Below, one piece after another: positions 21,880 through 32,605 of a stretch of 64,000 nt of DNA. The notes beneath the pieces are model-generated. The model saw only the letters and a program-made list of their open reading frames with translations, was not told where the DNA came from and searched no databases. The DNA is from Megaustenia siamemsis. Taxonomy: Eukaryota; Mollusca; Gastropoda; Stylommatophora; Ariophantidae. How positions within the stretch are numbered: the stretch's first letter is position 1; each line of letters starts with the position of its first letter. Position numbers and translations under genes: made by a program. The stretch lies in NCBI GenBank assembly GCA_032433765.1, contig JAVIAB010000024.1:17374648-17438647 (forward strand), in the 5' to 3' direction.

Positions 21880-22200
21880 ACACACATACACAAACAGTAA
21901 CTATTTATGCAATAAAAATGTGTGAAGAACCACTACCCTAATGACATTACTTGCACACGTAATAACCACTACGCTAATGATATTACAGTACACATATCTG
22001 CACACGTAATAACCACTACGCTAACGATATTACAATACACATATCCACACACGTAATAACGCTAATGATATTACAGTACACATATCCTCACACGTAATAA
22101 TCACTACTCAACAAAAACAAACGACATAAAAACCACTAAGCAACAAAAACAAATACAATAACCAGTACTCTACTGATATAGCATACTCACACACGTATAC
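21880..22200. repeat. Degenerate AC-rich minisatellite (related to 5.9 kb array)
   Basis: Units such as GTAATAACCACTACGCTAAT and GATATTACAGTACACATATC followed by TGCACAC, about 40-50 bp long and irregular. The word order (AACCACTA, CTAATGATATTAC, ACACAT) parallels that of the 40-bp array at 5850-6411. Confidence 0.7.
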
Positions 22201-22829
22201 AGAGCGTGCATCATTCTCACTAAATTCAACAAAAATATGATTCAGAGATCAAACGATTGCTTCTATATTGGAACTTCGCAAAAATAAAAAAATAAATAAA
22301 ACCAAGGTGTCCTTTCAAACAGAACACGCCATAACGCATTCCAGTAACAATGGAAGACTTAAATAGTTTTGAGATACATTGGTCATTAGTAACTGAAAAC
22401 CAGTGCTGCTGGAAACGCGTCAAAGTTGTCTTTATAATTGATAATAGGTTTTGGTGCCATATATATAATAATGGCAACTTACTGTACCCAGGGATCGACA
22501 CTTCCTGTTGCAGATTGCGATTTTCAAAGGTAACTACCACCCATCTCCGTTCCCTCTCGCCCATCCCAACAACGTTAATTTTCCTTCCGACCTTGAACTG
22601 CATGTCGCGTGAGTTTCTCTTTGTCAAAGAGAAGGATCATCGCACTCTGACCTTGGGAGGTCAAAGGTGGTGCACCAGCGCGGGACATCACCACTCCTTT
22701 CTAGTTACAATAATGCCATTTTTATTTATTTATTTATTATATATAGTACCTGTGTGTTTTAATTTTTTTCCCCCAAGTTTTAATTTAATATTTAGGCTGT
22801 TTGTGTTAATTTTACTTTAACTTATGTGA
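22201..22829. other. No recognisable gene
   Basis: A 156-codon plus frame (22350-22820) and a 133-codon minus frame (22226-22627) overlap on opposite strands, which is typical of chance. Neither has recognisable motifs. Confidence 0.4.
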
Positions 22830-23262
22830 CTTCTTCTTCTTCTACCTTTCAGCTAGCTCCCTGTGGAGCATAGGTCTTCAAAAAACACTTAGCCATTTTG
22901 CTTCTTGCCATTCTTTTAAGATAATTTCATGTCTTCCCCATCATCTTCATCCCTGCTTCCATTTGTCTTCTCAAAGAATATTTTGATCTTCCTCTTTGTC
23001 TTTTCCTTGGGGACTCCAAAAAGGGCCTGTTGTGTAATACTCTCAGTTGGCTTCCGCTGTTTGTGTCCTATCCAGCACCATCGTCTTCGCTGTATCTCTT
23101 TATCCACTGGTATTTGACTGGTACTTTTCCATAATTCTATGTTAGTGGATTTGTACTGCAATTTCCATCCTTTTATTCTGCGTGAACATCCATTAATTAA
23201 AGTCTGTATCTTCATGATTGTCCTTTTAGTTACTCTCCATGTTTCACAGAAACATAATAAGA
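22830..23262 (-). mobile_element. RTE-B copy b
   Basis: The minus strand has [40 protein letters not shown] and [20 protein letters not shown], a frame break, then the LCSTGS-type end (GGAGCATAGG on plus) with a (GAA)n tail seen as CTTCTTCTTCTTCT. It is 5'-truncated near 23262 at the TCETWRVTK region. Same 3' architecture as the copies at 14.4, 38.4 and 44.2 kb. Confidence 0.85.
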
Positions 23263-24198
23263 CTGAGTTATTTGTTAATTAACATTAAATTATATGTATT
23301 TGCTGCTGAAGTTTATAGAAACGGTTACTGTTTATATAGTCTGGGTGCGATTATATATGTACAGAGTTCGCCAAAAAATGTATACACATTTTCATTAACG
23401 AACGCCATATCTAGAGACTTTTTTTTTTAACTTGAATATAATTACTGCGGCGATGTGTAGTATATTTTCTTCATTGCATAGATTGCCTTTTATGATTGCT
23501 CCGATATTATTTGTTACGTTGATTTGAATAGGCCGGTGAAAGCGTGATAGAAGACGCACAAAAGGAAACATGCACAGATGCACAACCTGCGCTTACCAGT
23601 CAAGCGTCAGGGGGAGATGTTTATACAATACGTCATAAACAGCTCTCCAATCTTAATCTCAGGCAATTTAGTACACAAACTGACAGAGAAAGACAAAAGA
23701 TGAAGGGAACCAACGTCCCAAATAAACAGAGCATTGTCTTTACCGCGCATATTGAAGTACACGAGTGTAGCGGGCCTTTCAACCGTAACAGATGGCGACT
23801 TTCTCTAATTAATAAGGACCGGGCTCTGTGCACTACGGCTGGGATTGGGCAGACATTAAAAAAAAAGCTTTTCAAAATCCCGACGAAAATGACAAGAAAT
23901 ATAAAAGTACAAAGAAATCAATAATTTATTTTGTAATGCGGCTTAATGCATGGTGAATAACATGCATAATGGACATGCATTTTCGGAGTAGGAAATAAAG
24001 GCCGTCAATGTGTAGAATATTATGGCGGGTTACGTGGACTTATAAGTAGAACGGGGGGGGAATGATAAATCGTAAGAAGATTTGAATTTAGGAAACTAAA
24101 TCTCTCTCTCACTCTCTCCCACTTTCCTACCCTCATTCACACACGCGAGATTTAATTTCCCAAATTCTAATTTACAATATAAGAGAGAGAAAGAGAGA
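23263..24198. other. No supported gene
   Basis: The longest open frame (23544-23924 plus, 126 codons, starting at a non-ATG codon) contains nothing I recognise and is overlapped on minus by an 80-codon frame. CT/GA-rich stretches flank the hAT insertion. Confidence 0.4.
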
Positions 24199-24206
24199 GC
24201 ATAAGA
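24199..24206. repeat. hAT target-site duplication, left
   Basis: GCATAAGA here and GCATAAGT at 27056-27063 match at 7 of 8 positions. Eight base pairs is the expected hAT duplication size. Confidence 0.85.
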
Positions 24207-24655
24207 TAGGGTGACCATTCGTCCCCGAAGTGTAGAAGTTGTCCCCGATTTCAGTGAATAAATAAATGTTCATACACGGAAATGGCCCTCTTTTAAAATA
24301 ATCACTAGGACTCAGGACGTTACTGAGTTGTGTTTCTGTTTCTTTATCCCAGACTGAGCGGCATTAGCAGGAAGATAAAAGAGAAGACTTGGATAAGTTG
24401 TGTCGGAGATAGCTCTTTGAACTATTGAAACGCGGTGCTACGTCACTTCAATTCCAGCCACTGACTTCTATTGGGATGGGTTTAATTTTTAAAAAAAGAA
24501 GACACTCTTCCCCCTCCCCCCAACCCCTGCCTTTCCGGACATCTCCCGCCAATTATCTTTCCCGGCCAATTTTCAAATCAGTCCGAGTGTAATGACAGTA
24601 CAGTGCAGTCGTGTTTTCTATTTGTGATCAGTGGACGTCTGTTGCATAAAAACAA

Positions 24656-26424
24656 TGCTTTCCAAAAAACGTTAAGTGTCATTTTAGTGATTCGCTGAAA
24701 GCTGAATTTCCATTTATTATACAAGCAATTTTAGAGGATGGAACGCCAGTGAAATGTAATATATGTAGTTCAAATTTTTCTATAGCAAGTGGTGGAAGGT
24801 CGTCAATAACTGATCATCAACAGGCAAAAGAGCATAAGGATGCGCTGCTTTGTAAGTCTCAGTCTGGGTGTATGACAAATTATTTTTGTAAAACAGAACC
24901 TTCAAAAGATGAATACACTCTAGCTGTTCATGAAGGAACCTTCGCATATCATACTGTACTTCATAATCATAGTTTCCGCAGTATGGATTGTACAACAATT
25001 CTACAAAAAAAATGTTCAACGAAACAATTTTCCTGTGCAAGAACCAAGTGTGAATCCATAATTACCAATGTTTTTGCTCCTTGGGCTATTAATGAACTAA
25101 AAAATGACCGCAAATATGTCAGCTTCGTAACATTGTCTTGCGATACATCTAATCATAAACATGTTAAGTTACTTTCTATTTTAGTTCGTTATTTTCAGGT
25201 TTATGAGTTGGAAACTCCAGTAAAGACCAAACTGATTGTTTTCATAGATATCCCAGGAGAAACGTCCGACATAATATCTGAACAATTGTTGAATGCAATT
25301 GATAATTTTGACTTAAACAAAACGATTCTTGGACTCTCAGCAGACAATACAAATACAAACTTTGGAGGCTTGTTGGGGAAAGGGAGAGATAATGTCATAA
25401 CTAAAATAAAGTCCAAGTTAAACAGACACATAATGGGTCTTGGTTGCAAATTTACAATTGTGCAAAAACAGCGTTTGATTCCATGCCTATGGATATGGAA
25501 GTGATTGTAACAAAAATATTTTGATACTTTCACATTTACACGATTCGTGTAGAACGTCTAAAAGACTTCTGTGAATTTGCTATACAGAAGTTTAAGCAAT
25601 TATTAGGTTATTCGAATATAAGGTGGTTGTCATTACTTCCAGCCTTGGAAAGAATATTGAAACTATATCAATCACTGAGATCTTTCTTCTTGTCAGAAAC
25701 ACACTGTCCTATAAATATTGAAACAATTCTTTGAAAACAGTGAATCAGAGCTTTGGCTCAGCTTTGCTCATTCTCACGCATCACTCTTCCATGAAACAAT
25801 TAAGGCGATTGAAGGCAAGGACAAGAGTGCAACAGAATCAGCGCTAGCTGTGAACAATCTCATTATAAAATTAGAAACTCGACGCGATGAAAATGTCATC
25901 CCACACATGGTAAAGAGTTTGTTAACTGATTTAGTAGAAAGTGGTGACATCCAAATGGAAAGGTATTTCCAAATAAGTAAAGAATTCTATAATACTGCTG
26001 TACATTACTTGCAGTCTTGGAACAAGCACAATGAGGACTTGTCACAACTGAGCTGCCTTCTCTTGGATAATGTGCCTGAAAGGAAACATTTTGATAATGC
26101 TGTAGAACAGATATATTCAAAGTGTCATGAAGTTGTAAACGTCAATCGTGATGAGCTCTTTGATGAATTTACTTATTTGCGAGGCATCTGTTGCAAAAAG
26201 AATGTGAGTGGTTCAGTAACAAGCCCCCGTGCAGAAAATGGAATGAAGTACTCATGTACTTGAAAGAAAATAATGTACGACTTGCTAATGTGAAGAGAAT
26301 TCTTGAACTTTTTATGTGCTTACCTGGCAGCAATGCATCCGTAGAAAGACTATTTTCTCAAATGAACTACGTCTGGTCCGAAGAGAAATCACGGATTAAT
26401 GTGAGCACGGTGCAAGCCATGTGA
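24656..26424 (+). pseudogene. hAT transposase pseudogene (BED zinc finger, RNase H-like fold, dimerisation tail)
   Basis: Starts MLSKKR, then after a one-base shift CHFSDSLKAEFPFI and CNICSSNFSIASGGRSSITD followed by HQQAKEH, a BED-type C-x2-C...H-x-H zinc finger. The catalytic core follows: VTLSCDTSNHKHVKLLSILV with the first D, then LGLSADNTNTNFGG with the second. Frameshifts or stops occur near 24672, 25450-25530, 25722 and 26210. The C-terminal hAT dimerisation block is well kept: LFMCLPGSNASVERLFSQMN, including the catalytic E in SVERLFS. The family resemblance is to ZBED5/SCAND3-like transposases. About 590 codons if intact; I do not give a repaired sequence. Confidence 0.9.
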
Positions 26425-26844
26425 ACAGTAAAAACTAACATTAATTTATCGTGTGAAAGCTTCAGTGAAAAAATTGCTTCAAATCATGAGATCTTGAGAA
26501 AGATACACTCAAAAAAAAAGTACCACGCCGAGGCAACAACCTCTTCAGTAGAAATAAGGTACTGTAAACATTACTTTAATATTGCAATTGATATCTATAT
26601 GTTGTTTAAATTTTTTTTTATTTTAAACTTTTTTTGTTGTTATTGAGAAACAAAACTAGCTATTGTAATTTCATTAAGTGCGTGTATCGCATAAGTATCG
26701 TGAATATTAATAAAAATAAAATCAAACAGCAAATAAACACAGTTATTATGAAATTTAAAGTTATCTTTTTTTGCATCTACAAACTTTCGTGCGCACACAC
26801 AGTCACACACCCACCCACACATATTATAAATATATATAAATAAA

Positions 26845-26865
26845 TATATGTACACACACACGCAC

Positions 26866-26942
<77 letters not shown>
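26845..26942. repeat. (AC)n-(TA)n compound microsatellite within hAT
   Basis: An (AC)n run with CGCG interruptions passes directly into about 16 TA units. It lies in the hAT 3' untranslated part, so it arose in the element or after insertion. Confidence 0.92.
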
Positions 26943-26944
<2 letters not shown>

Positions 26945-27063
26945 CGTTCGTCCCCGATTTTGTGGGACAGTCTCAGAAATAAGCAAAAAAATCATCTGAA
27001 ATGTAAAAAATATGACAAATGTCCCCGAAAACAATGGGGAAAAATGGTCACCCTAGCATAAGT

Positions 27064-27699
27064 GAGCATGAATTAAGAGATTGCTAAGAGAGGATCTAAG
27101 AAGGAAAGATTGAGGTTGGTGAGAGGATAGGGAAATAAGAAGGAGCGTTAGTAAAGAAGTTGAAAATTTGTGAGTGAATGAAAACGGTAGCATGTATACA
27201 CGCAAGCGTGCACAGGCGGGTCACCGCAGCCTCTGCTTCAACCAAGTAGAAGTAGATGGGGAGAGGTAAAGAAGTCGGAAACATTATAAATCCCCCAAAA
27301 GCAAACTTCAATTGTGAGAAATATGCTCAATCCTCGCGAATGAAGTAATGTGTATACATATTCCTGCCTCTCCCCCTGCTTCAGCCCTCCGCCATGTTTC
27401 GTCTCGCGCTACGCTCTTTGACAGTACACACACTCCCTATCTGACCAAAATGTAACGCTCACACACGAGGGTAAAGACCCAGAGATCAAAGCCAGACACT
27501 TAACAGTGTAAACTGGGATTAGAATGATCGCCCCTACGTTCAGACACGAGCAGTGAAGTCCCGCAGAGTCTGCCTTACTTCGGCAACCAATGACTTAGCA
27601 GTAGGTCTGCGTCGAGCTAGGATTTGTTTAAAAATGCAAAGCCTGGGACATATAAGGAATGATATCCCACTAAATACATGTCAATGATCGTTTTCTTCT
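27064..27699. other. No recognisable gene
   Basis: Purine-rich near the hAT border, otherwise unclassified. No supported reading frame. Confidence 0.4.
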
Positions 27700-28035
27700 G
27701 CTTGCGTTCGCCCGATGACTTAAGGAGTGTACCTCGTCATCATCCGCCCTTAAAAGGACGTTAAGTAGGCATGTCTGCGTTGTGTTGTGATTTACAGTAA
27801 AACTGTGATGTTTGCGCCTTTCGGCCCAACACATCCGACTTCATGACATTTTTTAGTACCGGGTTGTCTTCTTCGATGCTTACTCGCTTGGCCAGACTAG
27901 ACATGTTAGTCTGTTTCTAGAGGCACCACGGAGAGGTGGAGCAGGGTCTGGATAGTACTGGTTCACCGATCCTGGCGCAAGCCATCAGCTGTGGATCGCG
28001 GACAACTTCCAGCTCTGGTGCTTGGAGGCGCGCCT
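27700..28035 (+). mobile_element. SINE3 long copy (plus)
   Basis: The core TTCGCCCGATGACTTAAGGA, AGGACGTTAAGTAGGCATGT and GCGCCTTTCGGCCCAACACA is followed by a further 150 bp: CACCACGGAGAGGTGGAGCA, GGGTCTGGATAGTACTGGTT, CACCGATCCTGGCGCAAGCC. That extension is also present, inverted, at 29185-29340. The full unit is therefore about 280-330 bp. Confidence 0.75.
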
Positions 28036-28155
28036 TCGCCTCCATCGTTTTCTTCTGCATCAGCGGTCAGTTTCCTAAGCCTACAGACAGGGCAGAATAG
28101 ACACAAACATTGTGGAGCCGAGTAAAGCTGATTTAGATCAAATATGACACATACC

Positions 28156-28798
28156 CCTTAATAGCAAAAAAGATAGAAGTTATGGTAACATCAAAGAAAA
28201 AGACACCACCTCAGCGCCAAATAAAGACAAGTGGAACAATGGCAAATGAATTTAAATATTTGGGAACTTTATTAACCTCAGACGGAAGTTGTACAAAAGA
28301 GGTGAGATGCAGATTGGCTCAGGCAAAAGTAGCTTTCCAAAAAATGAGGAAGATACTATGCAATCCATTTTTGACAATAGAAACAATAAAAAGAGTTCTT
28401 AAATGTTATGTCGAGTCAGCCTTAACATATGAATGTGAATCATGGACAATGAGAAATGTGGTTTTACAGAAAAATGTTGAGAATACCATGGACAGCTAAG
28501 AAGAATAATGAAAACGTTCTGAAGAGGCCAAAGCAAAAAGAGATAATTTCCAATATTAGGAAAAAACAATCATCATTTTTTGGCCATGTAATGAGAAGAG
28601 AACAACTGGGACATATTGTAACAACTGGGAAAATTGATGGACGAAGAGATAGAGGAAAGTAAAGAGAAAAATACCAGACAGCTTAAGAGAATGGCTTGGC
28701 AGAAGGTCAACAACAGAAATGATAAATAACTGTCGAGATCGAAAATTGTGAAGAGACATGATCACCTACGCCAGCAGGCCCGGTACTTGATGATGCTG
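28156..28798 (+). mobile_element. RTE-A copy b with TSD
   Basis: 5'-truncated LINE encoding EFKYLGTLLTSDGSCTKEV, RCRLAQAKVAFQKMRKILCN, VLKCYVESALTYECESWTM, a short deletion, WFYRKMLRIPWTAKKNNENV and FFGHVMRREQLGHIVTTGKI. It ends with CACCTACGCCAGCAGGCCCG and a GATGATGCTGATG tail. Borders are set by ATGACACATACC (28144-28155) and ATGACACACACC (28799-28810). Frameshifted near 28455 and 28655. Confidence 0.9.
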
Positions 28799-28810
28799 AT
28801 GACACACACC

Positions 28811-29184
28811 GTATAGGATATTGGTAACCGCCTAGTAACGCTCCATGTAGAACAACTTGGAGATCAGTGACAGCTTCACCTGTTTTTCCCCGCAACATCA
28901 TGTACCTGATCACCTCCCAATGCTCACATAAGACCATCATTGGTGAAAACAAGTTTACTTTTTGAGTGATCGTTTCTGTAAGCATCTTTCTGACATCTCT
29001 AGTGATTCCCATACTCCTGTGGCAACCAATTCTGAACATATGGTCTCCGAGAGTACTCGAGTTACCGCATTATCTCGTGCTCCTGAGATGACTGCTGTAG
29101 GTTCGCCCTTAAGAACCGCATTCTATTTTTATTTTAGAATGAAACTAAATGTCCCGAACCAAGTGTTTCATTGACATGCTTCAC
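28811..29184. other. No recognisable gene
   Basis: Unclassified sequence between RTE-A copy b and the inverted SINE3 copy. Confidence 0.4.
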
Positions 29185-29465
29185 GCCTCTTTTCAGCGAT
29201 ACATAGCTGATGGCTTGCACCAAGATCGGTGAACCAGAACCATCCAGACCCTGCTCCACTTCTCCGTAGTGCTTCTCACCAAGCGAGTAGGGATCGAAGA
29301 GGGAACTCAAAAATATGGTGCTAACGTCGAATGTGCTGGCCCAAATATTACAGTTATACTGCAAACCACAACACAACTCAGACACGCCCACTTAACGTCC
29401 TTTAAGCGCGGATGACGAAGAGATGTACTATTTTAGTCATCGGGTGAATGCAAGCAAGCAAGAGC
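29185..29465 (-). mobile_element. SINE3 long copy (minus)
   Basis: Reverse complement of the long SINE3 unit: CAGATCGGTGAACCAG-like, CCAGACCCTGCTCCACTTCT, TACAGTTATACTGCAAACCA, CGCCCACTTAACGTCCTTTA and GTCATCGGGTGAATGC. It faces the copy at 27700-28035, so an inverted pair about 1.2 kb apart flanks RTE-A copy b. Confidence 0.78.
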
Positions 29466-30414
29466 TGTTCCTGTTTAATAATACAGGAAACCAAATAACT
29501 TCTTGTTTCGTGCGGAGATAAAATAACACGACCGTCTGACCACCTTTTAATTTCTTAGGAGTTTTTTTTCTTGTTTATATTTCTAGTCTGTTTTTGTTTG
29601 TTTCCTGCTGTGGGCCCTTTGTAGTGGAAACATTAGTGTAGTTAGCTTTGTTTTATCGATTACAGTTCACATCATTTAGGTCATCCTCATTTTTCCGTTT
29701 CGCTGATGCACCTTTCGAATTAACGTGCTCATCCTCTGCCACCGCGTTATGAGATCGCATATTGAACATTGTTTTATTAAAATAAAGCCAGGAGATAGAC
29801 ACAGCTAGCGACGTCTTCTCATGGCAATGTTACTTTGTAGACACAATTTACCTAATTAAATATAGAAATAATATTTGTAAGTACAAAACAAGAATAAACA
29901 TGGAACTCACAGGAAATGCTTGAAAGGTAAACAACTGGGAAAATAGTGACAGCAGGAAAGATCGAGGCAGGAGAAGACGAGAAAGGAAGTAATGAACACA
30001 GTGAATAAAATAAAATTATTATTTTTTTTTTATGTGAAGTGCTGAAGCGTTCTGGTGTAGATACAACATGAGAACTAAAATGATCGTTGGTGACAGTGCT
30101 TGTCACATGATCATGGTAACCAATCAAAATTTATTTTCTTAGGAGAAATCCCATGTTTTCGCCCCCTAGACAACTTTGCAATATTAATTTCTACATTCTA
30201 TAATTCTATAAAACAGCCACCATGACCGTCGTTAGTATCTCGTGTCGTTCAGCTCCCTCTGAACATTCATTTTAACGACAGTTGCTGGACAAGTCAAATT
30301 AACGACAGAAAGTCTATGACAGTGGTTCAAAAACTTTACCCGTAACATCCCCCCTTTTATTTCACAAAAACATTCACACCATCTCAACGGCCTCATAAAG
30401 TTCTTACTCAGGTC
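29466..30414. other. No recognisable gene
   Basis: AT-rich, unclassified. Short open frames only, none with motifs. Confidence 0.4.
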
Positions 30415-30656
30415 CACATAGCTTCATAAAACTATCGTAACAGCTTCATAAGATTTGCCTATCTCATAAAATTATCGTATAGCTACAAACAGCTTCACAA
30501 AATTGGCCTATCTCATAAACTATCTTATAGCTCCAAACAGCTTCACAAAATTGGCCTATCTCATAAACTATCTTATAGCTCCAAACAGCTTCACAAAACT
30601 GGCCTATCTCATAAAACTATCTTATAGCTCCAAACAGCTTCATAAAATAGGGCCTA
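30415..30656. repeat. 48-50-bp satellite, left block
   Basis: About five units of CTTCACAAAATTGGCCTATC, TCATAAACTATCTTATAGCT, CCAAACAG. The same satellite resumes at 43556-44012 on the far side of LINE1 and in the same orientation, so the two blocks were one array before LINE1 inserted. Confidence 0.92.
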
Positions 30657-30672
30657 CCTCGTGTTGTTGTTG

Positions 30673-31179
30673 TTATGGATCCAGCGACCTTTGAGCTGAT
30701 GCCCTTCGGCCCAATGCCATGTAGTAGTATCTGCAGGTATTTTTAAGTTCTGCTGTGGTTCCGTACAGAGTATTCCATTTGGAGGGTCTTTGGGGAAATA
30801 GTGTTGTTCTGATGTCAGTGAGCTCAGGCCATTGAAACAGGTGATGTTCTACAGTTTCTTGTGGGTGATTACAGAGTGGACATACTGGGGTATGGTTTTG
30901 TTGTATTCTATTAATGTGGTTATTCAGCATAACATGTCCTGTTCTCAGTCTGAAGATGGTGGTTTGGTCTCTTCTTGTTAGGTTGTTGATGTTGTCTTGT
31001 GGATTTGGTCTTGCCATATATGTAAAAAGCTCTCTCCCTGTTTTCCCTAAGGCCCATCCATTCAACCACTCCTCTCTACTGTTGGAGTTTATGACTTGTT
31101 TGGCTGTGTCTAGTATGATGGATGTATGTATATGTGTCTGTTTGGATCCTCTCTTCAGCTGATGTATCTGCCTTATCAT
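30673..31179 (-). pseudogene. LINE1 C-terminal domain with zinc-knuckle-like motif
   Basis: 168 codons ending at a TAA immediately before the (CAA)n tail. Contains GWALGKTGRELFTYMARPNP, RRDQTTIFRLRTGHVMLNNH and CPLCNHPQETVEHHLFQWPE. In related LINEs the last motif reads C-x2-C-x7-H-x4-C. Here the final cysteine is replaced (FQW where FEC is usual), so the knuckle is damaged. One frame is open to the natural end, which suggests LINE1 is not very old. Confidence 0.87.
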
Positions 31180-31770
31180 TTCCTGGTATATTTGAGTGTC
31201 CCGGGATCCATTGCATTACCAATCTTATGTTATGTGTGTCAATGAGTTTGTCTGTATCTATGATAAGGTATGTGAGTTCTGGTTTGTTCATGTTGTTTCC
31301 CAGTGCTTGCAGAGCCGATTTGGAATCCGTAATATGACTGTGTTTGTTTTCTTCGATGGTGTGGTATCGAATATCGTATTTAAATGATAAATTGCTATTT
31401 CTATAGCTGTTATTTCTGCTTCATAATTATTACAGACTTCACCACAAGGTCTTTATATTTCTTCTGCTGTTCCATCTGGATAATGTATTAATATTCTATA
31501 TCCAGCGTTTGAAGTAGCGTTAGTGGCTGCACCATCTGAGTATATATGTATCCAATCCTCTGGATAAGTATCTATTGTTTTCCTTGCTGCTAGTGTTACT
31601 GATACTGGGTCTGTCCGTTTATCTGTTCTGCCACATATCTCTACATTTATTTCTGGATTTTTAAAATTCGTACTTGGTGGCATTTCTTTGATGACTCTTG
31701 ATGTTTGTAGTCGTTTTTCAGGTAGATGGAATTTCTCTTGTATATTTCTAACATGTTGTAATACTGACAT
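31060..31770 (-). pseudogene. LINE1 RNase H domain, frame-broken
   Basis: IYSDGAATNATSNAGYRILI (with the first catalytic D) lies in one frame (31770-31453). After a break come FKSALQALGNN-like sequence and RLVMQWIPGHSNIPGNDKAD (31291-31076), the terminal H-x-N-x-x-G-N-x-x-A-D signature. Activity if intact: degradation of RNA in the RNA-DNA hybrid during retrotransposition. Confidence 0.88.
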
Positions 31771-31799
31771 CTGCTTAATTCTTTGTTTTGGAGTCCATG

Positions 31800-31998
31800 T
31801 ATCTACTGATTTCTGTTAGGGTGGTCCTTCTCCTTTGTTTTGTTTTGTCTTTCATAGAGAACCATAGCGGCCTTGTTTCTCCTCAACTCTAAAGGTTCCA
31901 CATTGCAGTGAATTTCGCAGGCTGGAACTGGAGTGGACCTCATTGCACCACTGATGAGTCGTAATGCATTATTTTGTATCTTGTCCAGTGACATATTA
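31800..31998 (-). pseudogene. LINE1 RT thumb, downstream piece
   Basis: NMSLDKIQNNALRLISGAMR, TPVPACEIHCNVEPLELRRN and KAAMVLYERQNKTK. It joins the piece at 34390-34574 once Sailor-like 1 is ignored. The TA at 31997-31998 is the target dinucleotide. Confidence 0.88.
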
Positions 31999-32299
31999 TA
32001 GTCCGTTCAGATTCGTTTGCCGAGATGTTATGATTTATAATTCAAAAAGTTCTTGATGATTTCACATGATTTTTGGCATACGGTGTTAAAATGTCCATGT
32101 CACGAGAACATATGTGTTACTCGATGTCTAGCTATAACGGTTTCTTAAAGCGGCGAATTCCTTTGATCTTTGCCCATGTAACTATTATTTTGACCCTAAT
32201 CAAAATGTTTTACAGTAATCTAGTGCAACGATGACCCATAGGCGTGTCCATAAAATTTTACTTGGTGGCAAGTATACAAATTTTAAATTATATATAGAA

Positions 32300-32535
32300 C
32301 TTTTGTTCGTAGAGTCAATTTGATATAGTTCCATGCTCTTGGTGTGAGTTTCCCAAATGTTGTCGCTGCCTTTCAAATACGTACATTTAGTTCCTCATCT
32401 AAGAAAGTGTGGCTATAATAGTGGATCCAAGATAGCTGAACTTATGTACTGACTCAAGCAGGCTTCCATTCAAAGTAATGGTTGTTGGTTTGCTTATAAC
32501 ATATTTTTGATTGCTTGGGTGGTCTTGAACAATAA
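32300..32535 (-). pseudogene. RTE-E LINE fragment inside Sailor-like 1
   Basis: The minus strand reads HPSNQKYVISKPTTITLNGS, LLESVHKFSYLGSTIIATLS, a stop, then DEELNVRI and AATTFGKLTPRAWNYIKLTL. This is the RTE/craniofacial-development-protein-2-like region just after the RT palm. It is truncated at both sides and lies in the transposon's 3' untranslated part. A relative is at 3089-3620. Confidence 0.8.
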
Positions 32536-32605
32536 ACTGTTTAACAAATCAACTAGGAAATTTTGCAAATCAAACTATTTATCTGTAGACTTAATCAGAG
32601 TATGA

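Larger units (their letters stand above)
24207..27055 (+). mobile_element. Complete hAT transposon (ZBED-like), 2849 bp
   Basis: The ends are inverted repeats: TAGGGTGACCATTCGTCCCC on the left, and TAGGGTGACCATTTTTCCCC as the reverse complement of the right end. The subterminal word GTCCCCGA is repeated at both ends (24221, 24241, 26950, 27022). It is flanked by an 8-bp duplication. It encloses a hAT transposase gene in the plus orientation that is broken by several frameshifts. An (AC)n/(TA)n microsatellite lies near the right end. The element is structurally complete but coding-dead, so any movement would need transposase supplied from elsewhere. Confidence 0.93.

Noticed and set aside
22226..22820. 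Opposing open frames of 156 and 133 codons
   Set aside because: They overlap on opposite strands, have no motifs and no start context. Expected by chance.
23544..23924. 126-codon open frame
   Set aside because: Non-ATG start, no recognised motif, and overlapped by an antisense frame. Left as unclassified sequence.
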